From assembly GCA_030642005.1 (NCBI GenBank), contig DAOWOP010000168.1:1-5884 (forward strand): DNA of 5,884 bases, in the 5' to 3' direction. The stretch is from Planctomycetales bacterium. GTDB lineage: Bacteria > Planctomycetota > Phycisphaerae > SM23-33. Every line of letters starts with the position of its first letter. Position 1 is the stretch's first letter. Of this stretch, positions 1-4,790 are shown in pieces. Below the pieces are notes generated by a model. That model searched no databases and was not told the origin of the DNA. It worked only from the letters and a program-made list of their open reading frames with translations. Made by a program: the position numbers and the translations under genes.

Positions 1-1872
1 GCCGCCGCCGCCGGTGGCACACTCCGTCGGCGCCGCGCCACAGTGGGGCCTGGGCAGACCGAAGCCAGGGATGTCTTTCAGACCGGCGAAGTCGAAATCG
101 CCGAACCGATTACCGTCAAAAGCCTCTCATACGCCACCGGAATCAAGATAAACGGCATTATCCGGAGACTGCTTGGCGAAGGTATTGCCGCGACAATCAA
201 CCAGACTCTGGATAGCGAGATGGCGCAGTCGATAGCGGCCGACAGCGGCATCGAACTGAGAATCAAAATCGCCAAAACGGCTGAAGACCTGCTGGAAGAA
301 GAATTTACTCAGCGCAAACCGGGTCGGCAGGAACACAGATCGCCGGTTGTTACGTTCCTTGGCCACGTCGATCACGGTAAGACGTCGCTGCTGGACCATA
401 TCCGCAGCGCCGCGGTAGCCGACAAGGAAGAAGGCGGAATTACCCAGCACATCGGCTCGTACCGCTATGACGTAGGCGGTAAAAGCGTGGTTTTCCTGGA
501 CACACCCGGGCACGAGGCCTTTACGGCCATGCGCGCCAGAGGCGCCGACATGACCGACATCGTTGTGTTGGTCGTCGCCGCCGATGACGGCGTGATGCCC
601 CAGACCGTTGAGGCGATCAACCACGCCAAGGCGGCAAACGTGCCCATTGTTGTGGCGCTGAACAAGATCGACCTGCCCAATGCGAACGTGCAGCGTGCTC
701 TGGGCCAACTGGCCGAGCACGACCTCCAGCCGAGAGAATGGGGCGGGCAGACCGAGGTGATACATACCTCCGCCGCTACAGGTGAAGGTATCGACAAACT
801 TGTTGAGATACTTACGCTTGAGGCGGAACTGCTCGAACTGACCGCGGACCCCGACGCACCTGCCGCCGGGTGGGTTGTAGAGGCGTCTCTCGATCCGGCC
901 AGGGGCGTTCTGACCGGCCTGCTGGTCAAAGACGGAACGCTTGAAGTCGGTGATATAGTCCTCTGCGGGGCCGCTTACGGGCGAGTGCGAAACATCCTGG
1001 ACGATCGAGGTAAACCGATTAAACGAGCCGGTCCGGCCAGGCCGGTTGAAATCATCGGCCTGAACGAAGTTCCCGATGCCGGAGACCGCTTCTACGTGGT
1101 CGGCGAGTTGGCCCGCGCCAGGGAAATAGCCGCCGAACGCCGACAGAGGCAACGGGCCCAAAGCCTCGCAGCAGCGCCGCAAACGACGCTGGAGAATCTC
1201 TTCGACCATATCGAAGCCGGAATCTCCGCAGAGGTTCGCCTGATTGTCAAGGCCGACGTGCAAGGATCAAGCGAGGCGCTGCTGGGGAGCCTTCGCAAAC
1301 TGGAGTTGGAAGAGGTAAAGATCGCAATCCTTCACTCCGGCGTCGGCGGAGTAAATGAGGGCGACGTGCTCCTGGCCGAGGCGTCCGGCGCCATTATCCT
1401 CGGTTTCAGGGTAACTGCCGATAACAGGGCGCGGGTTCTGGCCGAGCAAAAAGGCGTTGAAATCCGCACCTATCGCGTGATTTATCAACTTATAGAGGAA
1501 ATTGAGCAGGCAGTCCGCGGCATGTTGACGCCGGAGACCGTCGAGCAAGTTACAGGCCGGGTCGAGGTAAGGGAAGTCTTCAAAATATCCCGCATCGGAA
1601 CCATCGCAGGTTGCTACGTTACTGACGGGCTGATTAATCGCAACGCCACCGTCCGGCTCACCAGGGACAACGTCGTTGTCGTGGACGAGCGCAGGCTGGA
1701 AAGCCTCAAGCGGTTCAAGGACGATGTCCGTGAGGTCAGGAACGGAATGGAATGCGGTTTGAGGATCGCCGATTTCAACGACATCAAGGTCGGGGACGTA
1801 ATCGAGGCCTACCAGACGGTGGAACTGGCCCCGGCGACTTCAGCAGGTCGGACATCCGCCGGTACCGAGTGA
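1..1872 (+). CDS. infB: Translation initiation factor IF2 (3' part, 5' end outside window)
   Basis: IF2 is the GTPase that places initiator fMet-tRNA on the 30S subunit and promotes 50S joining in the cytoplasm. The frame is open from base 1, where an Ala-rich then Arg-rich linker (AAAAGG, RRRR) is read, so the true start and the long N-terminal linker lie upstream; the GTG at 43 is not a start. An IF2_N module (ITVKSLSYATGIKING) begins near base 109. The G domain has all its motifs: GHVDHGKT (361-384), DTPGHEAF (499-522), NKID (661-672) and SAATGEG (769-789). Domain II follows (TGLLVKDGTLEVGDIV). The C-terminal fMet-tRNA-binding domain has GCYVTDG and SLKRFKDDV and ends FNDIKVGDVIEAY. About 16 extra residues (starting TVELAPATSAG) follow the usual end. 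The stop is TGA at 1870-1872. The gene heads the infB-ylxP-rbfA cluster. No frameshift or missing catalytic residue is seen. Confidence 0.98.
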   Translation, partial: AAAAGGTLRRRRATVGPGQTEARDVFQTGEVEIAEPITVKSLSYATGIKINGIIRRLLGEGIAATINQTLDSEMAQSIAADSGIELRIKIAKTAEDLLEEEFTQRKPGRQEHRSPVVTFLGHVDHGKTSLLDHIRSAAVADKEEGGITQHIGSYRYDVGGKSVVFLDTPGHEAFTAMRARGADMTDIVVLVVAADDGVMPQTVEAINHAKAANVPIVVALNKIDLPNANVQRALGQLAEHDLQPREWGGQTEVIHTSAATGEGIDKLVEILTLEAELLELTADPDAPAAGWVVEASLDPARGVLTGLLVKDGTLEVGDIVLCGAAYGRVRNILDDRGKPIKRAGPARPVEIIGLNEVPDAGDRFYVVGELARAREIAAERRQRQRAQSLAAAPQTTLENLFDHIEAGISAEVRLIVKADVQGSSEALLGSLRKLELEEVKIAILHSGVGGVNEGDVLLAEASGAIILGFRVTADNRARVLAEQKGVEIRTYRVIYQLIEEIEQAVRGMLTPETVEQVTGRVEVREVFKISRIGTIAGCYVTDGLINRNATVRLTRDNVVVVDERRLESLKRFKDDVREVRNGMECGLRIADFNDIKVGDVIEAYQTVELAPATSAGRTSAGTE

Positions 1873-1878
1873 TGCGCC

Positions 1879-2166
1879 ATGGCGACTAAGGTGGCTTTGC
1901 TGCACCTGGAACTGATGATTCCCGACGCGATGAGCCTTAAGGACAAGCGCCGGATCGTCAAGAGTTTCAAGGACCGCATCGCTCATGGCCGGAACGTCTC
2001 GATCTCCGAGGTCGATCACGTCGGCAGCATCAGGCAAGCCGTACTGGCCGTGGCAATGGTCGGGTCGGATGGAAGGTACATCAGGGGCGCGATGGACAAA
2101 ATAGTCGATGCCGCCAGGACAAACCGCTTCATGGTGCTGCTTGATTATGAGGTCGAGATTTTATGA
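1879..2166 (+). CDS. ylxP: DUF503 family protein YlxP
   Basis: This 95-aa protein of the DUF503/YlxP family has the normal family length of about 90-100 residues. Family hallmarks are visible: an N-terminal beta strand (VALLHLELMIPDA), the SLKDKRRIVKSFKDR helix, the conserved SEVDH segment near residues 43-47, and a C-terminal strand (VLLDYEVEIL). The family has a ferredoxin-like alpha/beta fold and, in Bacillus, sits between infB and rbfA, exactly as here. A role in ribosome maturation or translation is therefore suspected, but no reaction is established. The ATG lies six bases after the infB stop with only a weak GAGTG-like signal, so it is probably translated by reinitiation or coupling on the infB message. 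A second ATG overlapping the infB stop (1872-1874) opens only five codons and was not used. Identity is firm; function is not. Confidence 0.93.
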   Translation: MATKVALLHLELMIPDAMSLKDKRRIVKSFKDRIAHGRNVSISEVDHVGSIRQAVLAVAMVGSDGRYIRGAMDKIVDAARTNRFMVLLDYEVEIL

Positions 2167-2181
2167 AAAAAAACAGACAGA

Positions 2182-2268
2182 ATAGCGGGATTACAGGGAT
2201 TTTAGGATTACAGGATAAAAAAGAAAAAACAAATCCCTATAATCCCGTAATCCCTGTAATCCCGCTAT
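2182..2268. repeat. Long imperfect hairpin, GGATTACAGG-type family, copy 1
   Basis: This inverted repeat fills most of the 139-base gap between ylxP and rbfA. Its outer arms, 2182-2201 and 2249-2268, are perfectly complementary over 20 bases (ATAGCGGGATTACAGG and its complement). Pairing continues imperfectly inward (about 2203-2216 with 2233-2247) around an A-rich loop near 2217-2232. Within each arm, GGATTACA-like units recur in tandem. T-rich sequence (CTTTCTTCTTTTT, 2269-2281) follows the right arm, so the RNA could act as a weak terminator or an mRNA-stabilising hairpin. The element is a close relative of the one at 4597-4722. Family name and mobility are unknown. It ends before the rbfA ribosome-binding site (AGGA, 2292-2295). 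Confidence 0.88.
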
Positions 2269-2305
2269 CTTTCTTCTTTTTCTTCGTCAGCAGGATATTG
2301 TCGGT

Positions 2306-2686
2306 ATGAATCGCAGAACAGAACGTATCGGGAAACTCATCCAGCATGAGATTGGTCGGGTCCTGCTGGGAAAACTGGCTGACCCGCGGATCGACACCGC
2401 GCGGACCTCGATTACGCGGGTAGAGGTCGCCGAAGACTTGATTCTCGCAAAGGTCTATGTTTCGATTATCGGTACAGAAGCCGACCAGCAGCGTTGTATC
2501 AAGGCCTTGGCCCGGGCGTCGGGACGCATACGGGCGATCGTGCGAGACAATATAACCCTGCGACATACGCCTGTGCTGGAGTTCGTAATTGACCATCAGT
2601 TCAAAAAAACACTGGAAACACTGGATGTCATCCGCCAGGCCATGGATGAAATCCACGAAAAAGAGTCCACGAATGACACGAATTAG
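2306..2686 (+). CDS. rbfA: Ribosome-binding factor A
   Basis: RbfA is a small KH-fold protein that binds the 30S subunit during late 16S rRNA maturation and is needed for efficient 5'-end processing in the cytoplasm. The 126-aa product has the expected length and landmarks: an N-terminal helix with RRTERIGKLIQHEIGRVL, then LADPRID, the VEVAEDLILAKVYVSI strand (about residues 38-53), SGRIRAIVRDNITLRHTPVLEF with the conserved R-P-L-F pattern, and a C-terminal helix (LDVIRQAMDEIHEK). The ATG is preceded by AGGA at 2292-2295 with 10 bases of spacing. The last residues, STNDTN, and the TAG stop at 2684-2686 come from the left arm of an inverted repeat (2665-2760), so the native C-terminus has probably been replaced. 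The conserved core is intact, so the protein should be functional. It lies downstream of ylxP, separated by a hairpin repeat. Confidence 0.97.
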   Translation: MNRRTERIGKLIQHEIGRVLLGKLADPRIDTARTSITRVEVAEDLILAKVYVSIIGTEADQQRCIKALARASGRIRAIVRDNITLRHTPVLEFVIDHQFKKTLETLDVIRQAMDEIHEKESTNDTN

Positions 2687-2760
2687 GTAATTGGTAAATA
2701 GTAATTGGTAACGTGTCCGATGCCGGATTACCAATTACCAAATTCGTGTAATTCGTGGAC
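2665..2760. repeat. 33-bp-armed inverted repeat overlapping the rbfA 3' end
   Basis: The left arm is 2665-2697 and the right arm 2728-2760. They are complementary at 31 of 33 positions; the mismatches are G2675/A2750 and A2685/A2740. The outer half reads GTCCACGAATGACACGAATT and the inner half GGTAATTGGTAA. A second direct copy of TAATTGGTAA follows the left arm (about 2702-2711), so the right arm could pair with either copy. The loop is GC-richer (CGTGTCCGATGCCGG). The left arm encodes the last RbfA residues and its stop codon. The right arm ends 15 bases before the ATG of the next gene. The element is unrelated in sequence to the GGATTACAGG-type repeats. It could be a REP/MITE-like element or an intergenic RNA hairpin; no transposase is nearby. 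Confidence 0.9.
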
Positions 2761-2775
2761 TTGGGATGCTTACCT

Positions 2776-3657
2776 ATGAAGAACAGTGCACAGTACGAAA
2801 AAAAGATAAGGCGTCTCATAGCCCAAAGGGCCAAGGCCGCACCGGCTGGGCGGACTGACCGCATCGCCCTGATGGTGGAGGGCGTCCTGACCGAAGACAC
2901 AACGTTTGCGAAGGCGTCTTCAGCCATGTCGGCCCTGACCGAAGAATTCGTCGATTTCAACGAACTTCGCGTCAGCCCGCTCCGGGACATTGCCGAGGTG
3001 CTTGGCGAAGACTTTCCCGATGTTCGCGCCAAGGCAATCGCCATGACCAGGGCGTTACAGGTCATATTCGACCACACCAACGCGCTGTCCCTGGATTTCC
3101 TCGCCAAGATGACCAAGCGGGAGGTCCGCAGCATTCTGCGCGAAAAGGTTGGTTTGAGTCCCTACGCCGAGAGCGTCGTAACGCTCTTCGGCTTCAGCGG
3201 GCATGCCATACCCGTCGATGATCTGCTGCTGGAGGCGCTGAAACTGGACGGGTTTATCCACCCCGACAGCGACTTAGCGGACCTCCAGGGTTTCCTGGAG
3301 CGTATAACCCCCGGCAAGGATGCGATGTCCTGGCACGAGGCGTTTCGGGACTATGCCGCCGGCGCAGCCGCCAAGGTCGCAAGGGAAAGGGCTCGCCGCC
3401 GAAGGCAGGCTGAAGCCAAAGCAAAAGCAAAGGCCGAAGCCAAAGCAAAAGCCGAAGCCAAAGCCAAAGCGAAAGCCAAGGCCAAAGCAGAAGCAGAAGC
3501 GAAAGCCAAGAAAAAAGCGAAAGCCAAAAAGAAGGCAAAACCTGTAACGAAGAAAAAAGTCAAATCATCCACGAAGACCGCTGCGCGTAAAAAGGTCAAA
3601 AAGAAGACCACCAAGACCGCCAGGAAGAAAACGGCGTCGCGCCGCAAAGGAAAATAA
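2776..3657 (+). CDS. Inactive HhH-GPD (endonuclease III-like) domain with histone H1-like Lys/Ala tail
   Basis: This 293-aa basic protein has two parts. Residues about 28-190 are helical and resemble the endonuclease III/HhH-GPD fold. GLSPYAESVV (126-135) aligns without gaps to GVGRKTANVV of E. coli Nth, and PVDDL (146-150) aligns to AVDTH. Spacing between the catalytic positions is the same (18), but the lysine is Tyr130 while the aspartate is kept (Asp148). The helix-hairpin-helix glycines are mostly lost. The protein has no cysteine, so it has no Fe-S cluster. Glycosylase/lyase activity is therefore unlikely. Residues 196-211 are Arg-rich, and 212-293 form an AK/AE-repeat and KKK-rich tail like histone H1 or bacterial H1-like proteins, suggesting nonspecific DNA or RNA binding. 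ATG 2776 was chosen over GTG 2755 because the latter lies in the inverted-repeat arm; the Shine-Dalgarno signal is weak. hisG follows after 36 bases. The fold call rests on remembered motifs and is moderate; the function is unknown. Confidence 0.85.
   Translation: MKNSAQYEKKIRRLIAQRAKAAPAGRTDRIALMVEGVLTEDTTFAKASSAMSALTEEFVDFNELRVSPLRDIAEVLGEDFPDVRAKAIAMTRALQVIFDHTNALSLDFLAKMTKREVRSILREKVGLSPYAESVVTLFGFSGHAIPVDDLLLEALKLDGFIHPDSDLADLQGFLERITPGKDAMSWHEAFRDYAAGAAAKVARERARRRRQAEAKAKAKAEAKAKAEAKAKAKAKAKAEAEAKAKKKAKAKKKAKPVTKKKVKSSTKTAARKKVKKKTTKTARKKTASRRKGK
3409..3540 (+). repeat. In-frame GCN-AAR/GAR coding repeat (AK/AE tail)
   Basis: Residues 212-255 of the H1-tailed protein are almost wholly alternating Ala with Lys or Glu, encoded by irregular tandem GCC-AAA, GCA-AAA and GCC-GAA codon pairs. 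A longer unit, GCCGAAGCCAAAGCMAAA, recurs around 3439-3468. Synonymous positions vary (GCC, GCA, GCG; AAA, AAG), so the array is not a fresh clean expansion, though it should still be prone to slippage in 6-base steps that keep the frame. After 3540 the tail becomes irregular and richer in KK, T and R. Confidence 0.9.
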
Positions 3658-3680
3658 AAGACCCGCCGGATTCGCTGGAA

Positions 3681-3685
3681 CGGAG
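3681..3685 (+). promoter_or_regulatory. Ribosome-binding site deciding the hisG start
   Basis: CGGAG lies 8 bases before GTG 3694 but only 2 bases before GTG 3688. The spacing favours GTG 3694 as the hisG start, which removes two residues from the longer reading. Confidence 0.6.
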
Positions 3686-3693
3686 ATGTGATC

Positions 3694-4581
3694 GTGATTA
3701 ATAAGACTTCGGAAAGAAAACTTGCCCTGGGAATCCCTAAAGGTTCGTTGCAGGACAACACGGTGGAGTTGCTCCGGCGGGCCGGATTCAAGGTGTCGAT
3801 CTCCTCGCGGAGTTATTTCCCCTCGATAGACGATCCGGACATCACTGCCGTAATGTTCCGCGCGCAGGAGATGAGCCGATACGTCGCCGACGGCGTCATC
3901 GACGTCGGGATAACCGGAAACGACTGGATCGAAGAGAACGAATCGGACGTTGTCGAAGTGGCTGAACTTGTCTATGCCAAACGCAACCTCCAGCCTGTCC
4001 GGTGGGTACTGGCCGTACCGGATGAATCGGGCGTAACGGAAGCCGAGAACCTCAAAGGCGGTATCGTTGCGACGGAACTGGTCAATATCACCAGCAGGTA
4101 CTTTGCCGACAAGGGCATCGACGTGAAGGTCGAGTTCAGTTGGGGCGCTACGGAGGTCAAGGCCAGACTGGTCGATGCAATCGTCGATGTTACCGAGACC
4201 GGTTCCAGCCTCATCGCCAACCGTCTGCGTATCATTGATACGATCATGCTCGCAACTCCCCGGCTGATTGCCAACACCGCCGCCTGGGCCGACACGTGGA
4301 AGCGTGAGAAGATCGAGAACATCGCCCTTCTGCTGCAAGGCGCCATTTCCGCATGGGAAAAGGTAGGCCTGAAAATGAACGTCCGTCGCGCGGACCTCCA
4401 GGGTGTCCTGGCTTTGCTGCCCGCCGAAAAAAGCCCGACCATTTCCGACCTGGCCGATAAGGACTGGGTCGCTCTTGAAGTGATAGTGTCTGAACGCCTC
4501 GAACGCGAGATGATCCCTCAACTGAAGCGCGCCGGTGCGACGGGAATAATAACTTATCCGCTCAACAAGGTGATAAGTTGA
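3694..4581 (+). CDS. hisG: ATP phosphoribosyltransferase, long form (HisG_L)
   Basis: HisG condenses ATP with PRPP to phosphoribosyl-ATP, the first and feedback-controlled step of histidine biosynthesis in the cytoplasm. The 295-aa length fits the long, hexameric form with its own C-terminal ACT-like regulatory domain, which does not need HisZ. Visible motifs are LALGIPKGSL at residues 10-19, SIDDPDITAVMFRAQEMSRYV, the GVIDVGITGNDWIEE hinge segment, and the PRPP-binding loop DVTETGSSL at 165-173, followed by IANRL. The C-terminal regulatory part (about 215-295) ends in the typical hydrophobic strand IITYPLNKVIS. GTG 3694 is preferred over GTG 3688 because of the CGGAG spacing. The gene starts 36 bases after the H1-tailed protein, so the two may share a transcript; no other his gene is in view. 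A long hairpin repeat follows the stop by 15 bases and may shape the mRNA 3' end. Histidine feedback is inferred from the family. Confidence 0.96.
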   Translation: MINKTSERKLALGIPKGSLQDNTVELLRRAGFKVSISSRSYFPSIDDPDITAVMFRAQEMSRYVADGVIDVGITGNDWIEENESDVVEVAELVYAKRNLQPVRWVLAVPDESGVTEAENLKGGIVATELVNITSRYFADKGIDVKVEFSWGATEVKARLVDAIVDVTETGSSLIANRLRIIDTIMLATPRLIANTAAWADTWKREKIENIALLLQGAISAWEKVGLKMNVRRADLQGVLALLPAEKSPTISDLADKDWVALEVIVSERLEREMIPQLKRAGATGIITYPLNKVIS

Positions 4582-4596
4582 TTACGAAAGAAGAAG

Positions 4597-4722
4597 AAGA
4601 AAGATAGCGGGATTACAGGGATTACAGGATTATAAGGATTTTCTCTTTTTTTATCCTGATAATCTCAAAATCCCTGCCTGCCACGCCGTAGCCGTGACGA
4701 AGGCGGGTAATCTTGCTATCTT
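4597..4722. repeat. Long imperfect hairpin, GGATTACAGG-type family, copy 2
   Basis: This element starts 15 bases after the hisG stop. The outer arms, 4601-4615 and 4708-4722, pair at all 15 positions if two G·U wobbles are allowed (GG at 4609-4610 against TT at 4713-4714). The inner arms, 4616-4639 and 4653-4676, are complementary at 19 of 24 positions with one 4-base internal mismatch and a T-rich loop (4640-4652). A 31-base GC-rich hairpin (4677-4707) sits between the two right-arm segments. The left arm 4597-4641 matches the reverse complement of copy 1's right arm (2231-2275) at 43 of 45 positions. As mRNA it could protect or terminate the hisG transcript. Family identity and mobility are unknown. 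Confidence 0.88.
4677..4707. repeat. 31-base GC-rich hairpin nested in copy 2
   Basis: The sequence starts CCTGCCACGCCGTAGC and ends GACGAAGGCGGG. CCTGCC and GGCGGG pair (one G·U), with a possible inner CACG/CGTG pairing around CCGTAGC. Its composition is unlike the AT-rich arm around it. Copy 1 has no counterpart: there AATCCCTG runs directly into TAATC, whereas here those two segments flank the 31 bases exactly. It therefore reads as a separate small palindromic element placed inside the larger one. Confidence 0.75.
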
Positions 4723-4752
4723 CTCTTCGATATTGGCTTGGCCTTGTTGTTC

Positions 4753-4760
4753 AGGGAGGA
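4753..4760 (+). promoter_or_regulatory. Strong Shine-Dalgarno-like sequence, displaced from its gene
   Basis: AGGGAGGA contains a full GGAGG but lies 30 bases before the ATG at 4791, well beyond the usual 5-10. No ATG, GTG or TTG follows at the right spacing in that frame; an in-frame CTG (4761) is immediately adjacent, which is too close. It may be chance, a standby site, or a sign of a non-standard start. Confidence 0.3.
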
Positions 4761-4790
4761 CTGTTTAAACATTATTTCAGGTTACTTATC

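Noticed and set aside
1..42. GCC repeat at the window start as a separate simple repeat element
   Set aside because: It is in frame with IF2 and encodes the Ala-rich interdomain linker normal for the N-terminal part of that protein.
127..1263. Long antisense open frame (378 codons) opposite infB
   Set aside because: It lies wholly inside the conserved infB coding region, shows no recognisable family, and is the kind of shadow frame expected in GC-rich coding DNA.
1872..1889. ATG overlapping the infB stop (TGATG) as a coupled start
   Set aside because: It reads only five codons before a stop; the ylxP frame starts at 1879.
2182..2268. CRISPR-like array
   Set aside because: The repeated units are short, irregular and in inverted orientation, with no evenly sized spacers and no cas genes.
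3254..3791. Antisense frames rich in Leu/Trp or Ala/Phe that resemble membrane proteins
   Set aside because: Their hydrophobic runs are just the complement of the AAR/GCN codons of the Lys/Ala tail on the + strand.
3565..4521. Antisense 318-codon frame opposite hisG
   Set aside because: hisG is unmistakable on the + strand across the same bases, and the antisense product matches nothing I recognise.
4607..4630. GGGATTACAGG resembles the human Alu consensus (possible contamination)
   Set aside because: The match is only a short core; it is embedded in inverted repeats between bacterial genes and has a second related copy in the same contig.
4747..4775. Possible sigma70-like promoter (TTGTTC, 17 bases, CATTAT) before the lipoprotein
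   Set aside because: The -10 box matches only four of six consensus positions, and such matches are common by chance in this AT-rich gap.
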